A stretch of 64,000 bases of DNA from Ornithinimicrobium cavernae (GTDB lineage Bacteria > Actinomycetota > Actinomycetes > Actinomycetales > Dermatophilaceae): assembly GCF_003121625.1 (NCBI RefSeq), contig NZ_QDDJ01000006.1, forward strand, positions 62,001 through 126,000. The letters run 5' to 3'. The notes under the pieces are model-generated. The model was not told the origin of the DNA. It did no database searches and saw nothing but the letters and a program-made list of their open reading frames with translations. A program made the position numbers and the translations under genes. Shown here one piece after another: positions 36,205-45,300 of this stretch. Positions within the stretch are counted from its first letter, which is position 1, and each line of letters starts with the position of its first letter.

Positions 36205-38322
36205 ATGATCAGCAGCCGACCGCGCGGCGCGCCGACAGGGGACGCGACCGCCACGCCGAAGCGCCGCCGGGACCGCGGGGGACGGCTCCGGCGGGATATC
36301 GAGGGTCTGCGGGCGGTCGCGGTGCTGATGGTCCTGCTCTACCACCTGCGCGTGCCCGGTGCCGAGGGTGGTTTCGCCGGGGTGGACGTCTTCTTCGTCA
36401 TCTCCGGCTTCCTGATCACCGGCCTGATGCTGCGCGAGGTGGAGGCGAGCGGCACCCTCCGGCTCGGCCGCTTCTACGCCCGCCGCGCGCGCCGGCTGCT
36501 GCCCGCGGCGCTGCTCGTCACGGTGGCCACGCTGCTCGGCGGCGTGTGGGCACTCCCGGGCAGCCAGCTGCGCGACCTGGTGCACGACAGCATCGGCGCG
36601 ACGCTCTACGTCGTCAACTGGGTGCTCTCCTCGCGGGCCGTGGACTACCTCGCCGAGGACGCGGGCGTCTCGCCGCTGCAGCACTACTGGAGCCTGTCCA
36701 TCGAGGAGCAGTTCTATCTGCTGTGGCCGGTGCTGGTGCTGGTGGGTCTGGGGCTGGCGGCCCGCTCCCGGCTGGCGTGGCGGCCCACGCTGCTCGGGCT
36801 GCTCGCGCTCGTCGCGGCCGCCTCGCTGGTCTACTCCGTCCTCCTGACGGCCAGCGCGCCGGGCCAGGCCTATCTCAGCACCTTCACCCGGCTGTGGCAG
36901 CTCGCCGCCGGCGCCCTGCTGGCCTTCGCGGCCCCCGCCCTGACGCGGCTCCGCCCGTGGGCCAGTGGGCTGCTGGTGCTCGTGGGCCTGGCCGCGGTCC
37001 TGTTCACCGCGGTCGGGGTCGACGCCGCGACCGCCTGGCCCGGGTGGGCGGCCGCCGTCCCCGTCCTGGGTGCCGCCGCGGTGATCGCGGCTGGGTGCTC
37101 CGGCCGCGACACCCTCGGGGGCCGGCTGCTGTCGACGGGGCCGATGGTGTGGCTCGGCGGGCTCTCCTATGCGCTCTACCTGTGGCACTGGCCGCTCATC
37201 GTGCTGGCCGAGGCCCGCTGGGGGGAGCTGGGCGCGACCGCCCGCGCCGGGCTGGGTGTGCTGGCGGTGCTCCTGGCCTGGGTGACCAAGCACGCGGTCG
37301 AGGACCCGGTCCGGTTCCAGCGGCGGCTGGCGGCACGTCCGCTGACGAGCCTGGTCGCCGGCGGCACGGGCATGGCGCTGGTCTGCGGTCTGGCGCTCGC
37401 GGTGCTCTCGACCCGGCCGGAGCTGCAGGACCGCACCGACGCACCGGGTCCCGCCGCGCTCGTGGCGGACCCCGCGGCGCAGGAGTGGCGCCTCGTGGAC
37501 GACCCGGCGCACGCCTTCACCCGTCAGGGACCACTGAGCCCGGACCCCGAGCTGGCGCCGGAGGACATCCCGCCGTACTACGGCGACGAGTGCCAGATCG
37601 CCCAGGGCGACCCGAGCCCCCGCTACGACTGCGTCTACGGCAACCCGGACTCCCCGACGGAGGTGCTGATGGTCGGCGACTCCAAGGCGGGGCAGTGGTT
37701 CTCCGCCGTGGACGCCGTGGCGGAGCAGGAGAACTGGCGACTGACGGCATACCTCAAGAGCTCCTGCCCCTTCACCGTCGCCGGCGCGGAGGAAGAGGAC
37801 TGCAACGCGTTCGGCCGGACCGTCGTCGACCACGTCACGGCGCAGGAGCGACCACCGGCCCTCGTGCTGGTCTCGATGGGCGCCAACCGGGACCCCGAGC
37901 TCGAGGCCGGGGTGCGCAGCGCCCTCCAGGCCCTGCAGGAGACCGGGGCGCGGGTCGTCGTCCTCGCCGACAACCCCTACCCGCCCGGCAGTCTCTACCC
38001 GTGCGCCGCCGAGCGCCCCGCCGCCCTGCTGGAGTGCTCCTCCGAGGTGGAGCTGGCCGGTGGCGCGGAGCTGCTCGGCGCCGTCGCGGACGATCTCGAC
38101 CTGACCACGATCAACCTCAACCGCTGGATCTGCCCGCTCGAGGGCACCTGCCCGGTCGCGGTCGGCGGGATCCTCATCTGGCGGCAGGGCAGTCACCTCA
38201 CCGACACCTACGTCCGGGCTCTCACCCCGTTCCTCTACCGCGAGCTGAGCGCGCTCGGGCTCACCGAGCGCCCGGCCGGTGACATCGCGCTCGCCGACGT
38301 CCCCGACCGGAGTGACGGATGA
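36205..38322 (+). CDS. OafA-type membrane O-acyltransferase with SGNH domain
   Basis: A 705-residue fusion. The N-terminal acyltransferase-3 domain has about ten helices and the family motifs DIEGLRAVAVLMVLLYHL (catalytic-type His), GFAGVDVFFVISGFLITG, HYWSLSIEEQFYLLWP and SYALYLWHWPLIV. The extracytoplasmic C-terminal half is an SGNH-type domain with VGDSKAGQW and a closing GSHLTD. Such proteins O-acetylate or otherwise acylate surface glycans, peptidoglycan or glycolipids. It is the only transport-independent modifier in this glycan cluster. Its stop overlaps the next gene's ATG (ATGA). A TAGCCT -10-like element lies 9 bp before the ATG. Confidence 0.92.
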   Translation: MISSRPRGAPTGDATATPKRRRDRGGRLRRDIEGLRAVAVLMVLLYHLRVPGAEGGFAGVDVFFVISGFLITGLMLREVEASGTLRLGRFYARRARRLLPAALLVTVATLLGGVWALPGSQLRDLVHDSIGATLYVVNWVLSSRAVDYLAEDAGVSPLQHYWSLSIEEQFYLLWPVLVLVGLGLAARSRLAWRPTLLGLLALVAAASLVYSVLLTASAPGQAYLSTFTRLWQLAAGALLAFAAPALTRLRPWASGLLVLVGLAAVLFTAVGVDAATAWPGWAAAVPVLGAAAVIAAGCSGRDTLGGRLLSTGPMVWLGGLSYALYLWHWPLIVLAEARWGELGATARAGLGVLAVLLAWVTKHAVEDPVRFQRRLAARPLTSLVAGGTGMALVCGLALAVLSTRPELQDRTDAPGPAALVADPAAQEWRLVDDPAHAFTRQGPLSPDPELAPEDIPPYYGDECQIAQGDPSPRYDCVYGNPDSPTEVLMVGDSKAGQWFSAVDAVAEQENWRLTAYLKSSCPFTVAGAEEEDCNAFGRTVVDHVTAQERPPALVLVSMGANRDPELEAGVRSALQALQETGARVVVLADNPYPPGSLYPCAAERPAALLECSSEVELAGGAELLGAVADDLDLTTINLNRWICPLEGTCPVAVGGILIWRQGSHLTDTYVRALTPFLYRELSALGLTERPAGDIALADVPDRSDG

Positions 38323-40478
38323 GCGGGCGCACCTGGGTCGTGTGGTGCGGCCCCGCGGGGCCGGACCCCGAGCTGGCGGCCGCGCTGGGGGGCCGCACCG
38401 CCGCCGGTGACACCGTGGACGTGCGCGAGCACCGGAGTGGTTCGCGCGGGCTGCGCGCCGTCGTCGCCAGGTTGCGGGGGGCCGGACCTGCCCCGTATGC
38501 CGACAGCGCGGCGGGCAGGTCGGCTGCCGGGGAGGTGCATCTCGCCGTCGGCCTCGCCGGGTCGGACCGGGCGGACCTCGGCCGGGCCATCGGGGTCGAG
38601 GTCGTGGGGCGGGAGGAGGGTCTGGCCCTGCTGCACCAGGCCCAGCGCTGGGACGCGGTCGACCGCCCGCTGCGCCTCATGGCTGCCCGGCCGGAGCGGG
38701 AGCGGCTCAAGCCCACCGAGCTGGTGACCGCGCTGCGCGACCTGCTCCTGCCCGCCAGCGGTGCGGACCCGCGACTCGGGGCGGATCCGATGCCGCTGCG
38801 GCTCGCGCGGCTGCGCACGGTGTGCCGCCGCCTGGTCCGGCAGAACCGCTACCTGCCGGCGCGGGACCTGCTCGAGGTGGCACTGCCCGCCTGGGACCCC
38901 GACCCGGCCCTCGGTTTGCACGCCCTGGCCGCCCACGCCATCACGAGCCTGACCGGCCGCGCCGCTCCCGGTCTGGTGGAGGCTGGGGCGGCCGCGCTGG
39001 AGGGCGCCGACCGCGCACTGGCGACCGGGGACCTCGACCTCTGTGCCGAGCTCGTCGTGATCGGAGCGGGCCTGCTGCTGCACCGTGACCTGCACGCGGA
39101 CTCCGAGCGGAGCCCGCTCGTCGATGACCCGGAGGTCTACCTCGCGCCGTTCCGGGGCTCGACGGCGATGGTCGCGCTGGCCGCGCCCCGGCGGGAGTCA
39201 CACGTGGGCCAGAGGGACCAGCCGGAGGTGGGCCAGGAGCTGGTCGGCCGGGGGGACGAGCAGCAGGTGGAGCAGGGGGGCCAGGAGCAGGAGAGCGAGG
39301 GGATCCAGGAGCAGGGGAGCGAGGGGATCCAGGAGCAGGGGAGCGAGGGGATCCAGGAGCAGGATCCGACGGGGACCCTGCGGGTGGTGGTCCTGCCCGG
39401 TGCCTATCCCCGCTTTGCAGGACCGCTGGTGGCCGAGCTGCGGCGCCGGCCGGACCTGGAGGTGCAGGTGGTGGATCTCATTGCCACGCACGCGGCCTTC
39501 CGCTGGCTCAGCACCGAGCCCGACCTCGTGCGGCTGCGGCTCGCCGGGCCGGAGGAGCCGCCGCCCACGGATGCGTCCTGGGGCTTTGGCGTGGACCCCG
39601 CGCAGCTCAGAGCCGTCCGCGAGGCCGATGTCGTCGTCGCCGACTGGGCCGACAAGGGGGCCGTCTGGGCGAGCCTGGTGGTGCCCGCGTCGACCAGGCT
39701 GGTGGTCCGGGCCCACGGCATGGACGCCTTCTCCCTGTGGCCGCACGTGATCGACTGGTCCCGCGTGGATGCGCTGGTGGCGGTCTCGCCCCACCAGGTC
39801 GAGATCCTCGAGGACGTGCTGCGCCACGGCGCGGTCGGGCCGGCAGCGCACCCGTCCGGACAGACCGTGCCCAACATCGTCCGGCTCCCCGACGTCGCGG
39901 ACCCACCGGCCCGGGACCCGCACGCGCTCGTCCTCGTCGGCTGGGCCAAGCGGGTCAAGGACCCCCTGTGGGCGGTGGAGGTCCTGGCGGGGCTGCTGGC
40001 ACGCGGCGGGGACTGGCGGCTCGTGCTCGTCGGTGACGGGTTCTCGCCGGGCGGCGTCGTGACGAGTCAGGACTACGCCGCGGCCTTCGCCCGGCGTATC
40101 GAGCAGCCCGACGTGGCCGCACACATCCACCACGTGCCGCAGACCGACGACGTCGCCCGCGAGGTCGCCCGGGTCGGGTTCGTCCTGAGCTCCAGCATCC
40201 GCGAGAGCTTCCACCAGGGGCTGGTCGAGGGGGTGCTCGGCGGGGCCGTCCCGGTCGTGCGCGACTGGCCGTTCGTCGCGCGCAGGGACGGTGCGCGACG
40301 GCTCTACCCGCCCGAGTGGGTCGTGGCCGACGTCCCTGCGGCGGTCGAGCGCATCTGGGCGCTCCGCGAGGAGGCCGAGCGGGCCGACGCCGCCGCGGCC
40401 GCGCAGGCGCAGGTTGCCGCGCGGTTCGACCCGGAGGCCACGGCGACCGCGCTCGTCCGCGTGGTGCTGGGCGAGTAG
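38319..40478 (+). CDS. GT-B glycosyltransferase with novel N-terminal domain
   Basis: A 719-residue protein. Residues about 350-719 form a GT4-like domain (VVVADWADKGAVWASL, RAHGMDAFSLWPHVIDWSRVDAL, LVGWAKRVKDPLWAVEVL, SSSIRESFHQGLVEG). The first about 300 residues have no recognised fold but share the motif LLHRDLHADSERSPLVDDP with the protein at 42389. The two parts are joined by a Gln/Glu/Gly-rich linker containing three SEGIQEQ repeats from a 24-bp tandem repeat. The ATG overlaps the acyltransferase stop. The RES-F/Q catalytic-type loop near the C-terminus replaces the common E-x7-E of GT4. Confidence 0.8.
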   Translation: MSGRTWVVWCGPAGPDPELAAALGGRTAAGDTVDVREHRSGSRGLRAVVARLRGAGPAPYADSAAGRSAAGEVHLAVGLAGSDRADLGRAIGVEVVGREEGLALLHQAQRWDAVDRPLRLMAARPERERLKPTELVTALRDLLLPASGADPRLGADPMPLRLARLRTVCRRLVRQNRYLPARDLLEVALPAWDPDPALGLHALAAHAITSLTGRAAPGLVEAGAAALEGADRALATGDLDLCAELVVIGAGLLLHRDLHADSERSPLVDDPEVYLAPFRGSTAMVALAAPRRESHVGQRDQPEVGQELVGRGDEQQVEQGGQEQESEGIQEQGSEGIQEQGSEGIQEQDPTGTLRVVVLPGAYPRFAGPLVAELRRRPDLEVQVVDLIATHAAFRWLSTEPDLVRLRLAGPEEPPPTDASWGFGVDPAQLRAVREADVVVADWADKGAVWASLVVPASTRLVVRAHGMDAFSLWPHVIDWSRVDALVAVSPHQVEILEDVLRHGAVGPAAHPSGQTVPNIVRLPDVADPPARDPHALVLVGWAKRVKDPLWAVEVLAGLLARGGDWRLVLVGDGFSPGGVVTSQDYAAAFARRIEQPDVAAHIHHVPQTDDVAREVARVGFVLSSSIRESFHQGLVEGVLGGAVPVVRDWPFVARRDGARRLYPPEWVVADVPAAVERIWALREEAERADAAAAAQAQVAARFDPEATATALVRVVLGE
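39294..39363. repeat. 24-bp in-frame tandem repeat
   Basis: The unit AGCGAGGGGATCCAGGAGCA plus GGGG occurs at 39294, 39318 and 39342 (third copy incomplete at its end). It encodes SEGIQEQG and lies exactly in the linker between the two domains of the glycosyltransferase. Being a multiple of three, it can expand or shrink without a frameshift. Confidence 0.9.
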
Positions 40479-40489
40479 CGCGGCACCGG

Positions 40490-40980
40490 CGCGAGTAGCG
40501 CGGGCGCTCTGCAGTTGATGTCGCATGACGTGACTTCTGCAGAGCGTTGGGCCAGGTGGGTGTGGCGCCTGGGGCGAGCGCTCAGCCGGGTCCCGTCGCG
40601 GGCGCGGCGGGGCGGCACCGGGGCGGGTAGCGCGGGCGCTCTGCAGTTGGTGTCGCATGACGTGACTTGTGCAGAGCGTTGGGCCAGGTGGGCTCTCGGC
40701 ACCAGCGCGGCGGGGCGGCACCGGGGCGGGTAGCGCGGGCGCTCTGCAGTTTGTGTCGCATGACGTGACTTCTGCAGAGCGTTGGGCCAGGTGGGTGTGG
40801 CGCCTTGGCGAGCGCTCAGCCAGGTCCCGTCGCGGGCGCGGCGGGGCGGCACCGGGGCGAGTAGTAGCGCGGGCGCTCTGCAGTTGATGTCGCATGGCGT
40901 GACTTCTGCAGAGCGTTGGGCCAGGTGAGGCGCAGGCATGTGCAGAGCCCAGGCAGGGGCGAGCGCTCAGCGGGGTCTCG
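40490..40980. repeat. Four-copy hairpin repeat array in convergent intergenic region
   Basis: Between the converging stops at 40478 and 40981 a unit of about 103-134 bp is repeated four times. Each core is CGCTCTGCAG, a 22-nt centre close to TTGATGTCGCATGACGTGAC+TT, then CTGCAGAGCG. Cores are at 40505-40546, 40637-40678 (right arm one mismatch), 40740-40781 and 40874-40915. Inside the centre GTCGC and GTGAC can pair (one G-U), giving a two-tier hairpin. Between cores are GTTGGGCCAGGTGG and a GC-rich segment GCGGCGGGGCGGCACCGGGGCG. A decayed partial unit runs to 40980. No protein-like frame. Confidence 0.85.
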
Positions 40981-42276
40981 TCACGGGCGCGCGTCCGGTG
41001 CTGATCTCGCGGGCAGCGTGCCGCGCGCCAGCGACGTCAGCACCTGCAGGGTGGCGGTCTGGTGGCCGAGCGGGGTGCGCACCGCGAGGTCCTGGGAGGC
41101 GAGGTCGCTGCCGGGGGTGACCATGCCCCATACGCCGGTCCCCGAGCCGACGTAGTCGCTCCATTTGGACAGCCGCACGTGAGGCACCGTGTCGCCCTCG
41201 ACCGGAGCCGCGTCGATTGCGAGCAGCAGGTCCATCTGCCGGGTCGCGGCCAGGAAGTCCAGGAACGGCAACCTGTCCCGGACCCGCACCACGTCGCCGG
41301 CGCCGGCCTCCAGGACCTGGGCGCTGAGCTCCTCTGACTGACCCGTGAACAGGTGCACCCGCACCCGCCCACGGTCCTCGGGCGCCAGCGACGCGGCCGC
41401 GCGCAGCAGGGTCTGCGGGCTCTGCGAGGCGTAGAACCCTCCGAAGTAGCCCACCTGCACCTGCCGCTCACCGCCAGCGCGGCCCGCGAGCGGTGCGTCG
41501 CCGAGCACGTCCGGGTCACGGCGGGTGTACCACTCCGGCGGGAGCGTCGCGTGGGGCGTGACGACCGCCTTGGGGGCGAGAGCCGCCCTCACGTGTGGGT
41601 CCTCCACGAGGGAGAGGCAGTAGTCGCGCTGGCCGTCGCTGGTGAAGACCACCTCGTCGGCGAGGGTGTAGGCCACCGTCTCCGCCCACTGGTAGACGGT
41701 CGCCCCCTCCGGCATCCGCACGCCGCGGCCGGCGAGCAGGGTGGCCAGCTCCTCCGCCAGCGGGCCGCGCGGCTCCGGACCCTCGCGGAGCTCGCCGGTC
41801 GCCTTGCGCGACAAGGGGTCCGACATCTCCGCCTGCCAGTGCAGACCGGGCCGCTCGCCCACCACCAGCGCGGCGAGGAGGTGCGAGGCGATGAAATGTG
41901 CACGGCTGTAGACCGACGTGTAGGGGGTCCCGCCGGGCTCCTGCGCCCACGCCGCCAGGGTGCGCTGACCGGCCCGGCAGAAGGACAGGACCGACGACCA
42001 GCCGGCGAACATCGTGGGGGTGTCGAGCACTGCGCGCCGGCGGACGAGACCACCCACGACGTCCTTGAGGGAGTCGTCACGGCCGCGCAGCGAGTCCATG
42101 GCGTTGCTGATGACGTCGACCGGCTCGGCCTGCACGGCGACCCGCTTGGTCGCCGCCACGGCGGAGGTGTCGGCGTAGGGCGCGAAGGCGTAGGCGATCA
42201 CCAGTCGCTCGGCAGGAGCGCGGTCACGGGGCCCCGACGCCGCGGCGGTGTGCTCGGTCGCGGTCATCCCGGTCAT
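40981..42276 (-). CDS. Glycosyltransferase-like protein (GT-B fold)
   Basis: A 431-residue protein starting MTGMTATEH, with a Rossmann-like opening (LVIAYAFAPYADTSAVAATKR), a central region ending TPHATLPPEWY, and a C-terminal half with VGYFGGFYASQSPQTLLRAA and VHLFTGQ, then HVRLSKWSDYVGSGTGVWGMV, as in GT4-type enzymes where this loop holds the sugar-nucleotide. I do not recognise the exact family. The start is at the ATG 42274-42276 (another ATG at 42267); upstream frame to 42582 is low-complexity and overlaps the divergent gene. Likely part of the surface-glycan cluster. Confidence 0.72.
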   Translation of the reverse strand: MTGMTATEHTAAASGPRDRAPAERLVIAYAFAPYADTSAVAATKRVAVQAEPVDVISNAMDSLRGRDDSLKDVVGGLVRRRAVLDTPTMFAGWSSVLSFCRAGQRTLAAWAQEPGGTPYTSVYSRAHFIASHLLAALVVGERPGLHWQAEMSDPLSRKATGELREGPEPRGPLAEELATLLAGRGVRMPEGATVYQWAETVAYTLADEVVFTSDGQRDYCLSLVEDPHVRAALAPKAVVTPHATLPPEWYTRRDPDVLGDAPLAGRAGGERQVQVGYFGGFYASQSPQTLLRAAASLAPEDRGRVRVHLFTGQSEELSAQVLEAGAGDVVRVRDRLPFLDFLAATRQMDLLLAIDAAPVEGDTVPHVRLSKWSDYVGSGTGVWGMVTPGSDLASQDLAVRTPLGHQTATLQVLTSLARGTLPARSAPDARP

Positions 42277-42388
42277 CGTATCGGCGCGCGCGGCCACGGT
42301 GCCCGGACGCCGTGGAGTGTTCCCGGAGTGAGCGGGTCCGCGGCGACTATGCTGGCGGACCGTGGGGTCAGGGCGAGGAGGTGGCGGC

Positions 42389-45300
42389 GTGCCGGGTGCC
42401 GGTGCTGCCCGAGGCGATGGCCGACCCGCCTCCCGCTGCATCGTCGTGCTGGCGGGGGACCCTGAGCGGTTGACCGCGCAGGAGTCCGTGGTCACCCGGC
42501 TGCGTGAGCTGGGGCAGGAGGTCCGGTGGGCGTATGCCGAGGGGCGGCTCCCGGTGCGGCCGCCCGGCTCGGCGGAGAGCACGACAGAGGCACCTCACCG
42601 GTTGCGGGCCACCCACACCAACTCCCTGCCCCACCGGGTCGTCCTGACGGTCGCCCCCCGGGTGGTGGACGCGCACCGTCGCGCCACCCTGGCGGCACGC
42701 TTCGACCCGTGGTTCCGGGCGGCCGCCCGGCGTGCGGACGACCTGGTGGTGCTGGACCCGGCGGCGGAGGCGATGCTCACGGTGCTGCGCCGACTGGGCG
42801 TCCGGCCCCGGGTCCATGTCGGGGCGCAGGCTCTGCGCGACCTGGTCGACGACGTGCGGGTGGAGAGGCTGCAGGCAACCGTGGCGGCAGCGCACGAGGA
42901 CCTCGCGCGCGCCACGCCCCGCAAGCAGGTCGAACGGATCGACCCCAAGCCGTTCGCCCGCCTCACCGCCGCCCTCGACGTGCTGCACGGGGCACTGGCG
43001 ACCCGGGCCGACCTGCCCGACCCCTCGGCGGTGCGGCTCGAGCCGGACTCCCCGCCCCTGCGCCAGCTGCCGGGCACCACGCGGGCCCCCGACCAGGTCC
43101 ACGAGTTCGTCGACCTGCTCGCGCCCCTGCTCGGTGCGGACGACCCGGTCCTGACCGCCTACCGGGTTCGGGCCGAGCTCGACGGCACCGGACACACCGA
43201 TGCCGACACCGGGGCCGTCGTCGCGGCCCTGCTCGAGACCGTGGAGCCGCACCTGGTGGCCGACCCGGCCGGCGCCGTCGACCCGGACGACCTGGACGTC
43301 GCCGTCCCGCTGGTGTGTCTGGCCCTCGACGTGCTGTTCCACCGGGAGCTGCACTCCGACTCGGTTGAGTCCCCCCTCGTGCGCGACCCGCGCTCACACC
43401 TGGCCCCCGTGCTGAGGTCCCGCGCCTGGCAGCTGCTCACCGGTGCCACCCCGCCCCCTGCGGCAGGCGCCGACGACCCGGACGACGACCCAGCCCATCG
43501 CGTTCCTCGCCGGGTTCTGGTGCTGCCCGGGCCCTACGGGAGCTTCGTCGAACCCCTCGCGGACGCCCTCCGGGTCTCACCCGCAGCCCGGGTGCGTGTC
43601 GTCCAGCGCAGCTGGCTGCGACCCCACCTGCGCACGATGGGCACCAGCCTCCCGGTCGTGCGACAGCGGCTGCGGGTCGGCGCCGGCCTCACGCTCGGCG
43701 GCTATCCGGAGCTCACCAGGCTGATCGGGGGCTGGGCCCCGGACGTGCTCGTCATCGACTGGGCGGACAAGACGGCCGTCCTCGCCACGCTGCTGGCCCC
43801 TCCGCACACCAGGATCGTGCTGCGCGTGCACGGTGTGGACGTGCTGCGTCCGTGGATCCACCTGCTCGACTGGAGCAGGGTCGAGGCCCTGGTGAGCGTC
43901 AGCGCCCCGCTGCTGGACCTGGTGCGCGACGTGGTGGGTGAGCGTGCCCGCGCGACCCCGGCGCACGTCATACCGAACCTGGTCGACCTCGACCGCTTCG
44001 GGGCCGTCGCGGCCCGCGAACGCGTGCGTGAGCCGCAGACCCTGTGCCTGGTCGGGTGGGCCCAGCGCGTCAAGGACCCGCTGTGGGCACTTGAGGTGCT
44101 GGCCGCGCTGCGCGCCGGAGGTGGTGACTGGCGGCTGCTGCTCGTGGGCGCGGACTTCACGCCGGCCCCGACCGCCAGCGGCGCGGACTACGCCGAGGCG
44201 TTCCGACGGCGCGCCATGGCCGATGACGTGCGGGAGCACATCGAGTACACCGGCTTCGTCACCGACCTCCCACCGGTGCTGGCGCGCGCCGGCTTCGTCC
44301 TCAGCTCGAGCCTGCGGGAGTCCTGGCCGGTGGGGACCGCAGAGGCCGTCGCCGCGGGAGCGGTGCCGGTGGTGCGGAACTGGCCGATGATGGCCCCCAG
44401 GGGAGCGCCGCGTCGGCTGTACCCGGACGAGTGGGTGGTCGACTCCGTCGACGAGGCGGTCGAGCGCATCCGGTCGCTGTCCGAGCCGGAGGCGCGGGAC
44501 CGCGCCGCGAGCGAGGCCACCTCCCGCCTGCACTCCCTGGCCGACGCGGCCGGGACGCGGGAGCAGCTCCGTGAGCTGGTCCTCGGTGACCTCGGCCGCC
44601 TCGCGCACCTGTCGCGGGAGCGTCGCCACGAGGAGGCGCTGGAGCTCGTCCGCGCCGTGATCGCCGATCCGGCGAGCAGCCCGGCGACGTTGCGGCAGGC
44701 CTCGATCAGCGCCTCGGTCGCCGGCGAACAGACCCTGCGCCTGGAGGCGCTGCGCCGCTGGGCCGCGGACGATCCCCGCGACGACGTCCTCCAGCTCGTG
44801 CGCCAGCAGGAGGGGAGGCTGCTCGAGCTCGACCCCCAGTGGGAGCCGGAGATCGCGCCCCGGAGCCGCCCGGAGGGACCGGTGACGCCGGTGCCCGGGC
44901 GGGTGCTGCACGTGCTGAAGATCTCCCTGCCGCACCGGCAGAGCGGCTACGCCCTGCGCTCCTACTACCTGCTGCGGGAGCAGGCGCGGGCCGGGGCGGA
45001 TCTCAGCGCCGTGACACTGCTGGACTTCCCGCCGCGCGACAACGGTGCCGGCGACGACCCAGCAGGTGAACGCCCCACCGAGGAGTGGGTCGGGGAGGTG
45101 CTCCACACCCGGCTGCTGCGCGAGGAGGTCCCGCGCCCGGAGCACCCCGACGAGTTCCTCAGCGCCTTCGCGACCGCCCTCGCCGAGGTGGTCAGGGAGC
45201 GCCGGCCCTCGGTCATCCACGCCCACTCCGGCCACCGTGGGTACGACCTGGTCCGCGCGGCCCTCGTGGTCGGCCGGGCGACCGGCGTGCCGGTGGTCTA

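Noticed and set aside
40490-40980. Repeat array as a CRISPR
   Set aside because: Only four units of unequal spacing (103-134 bp), spacers are related to each other, each core is a large dyad, and no cas genes are present.
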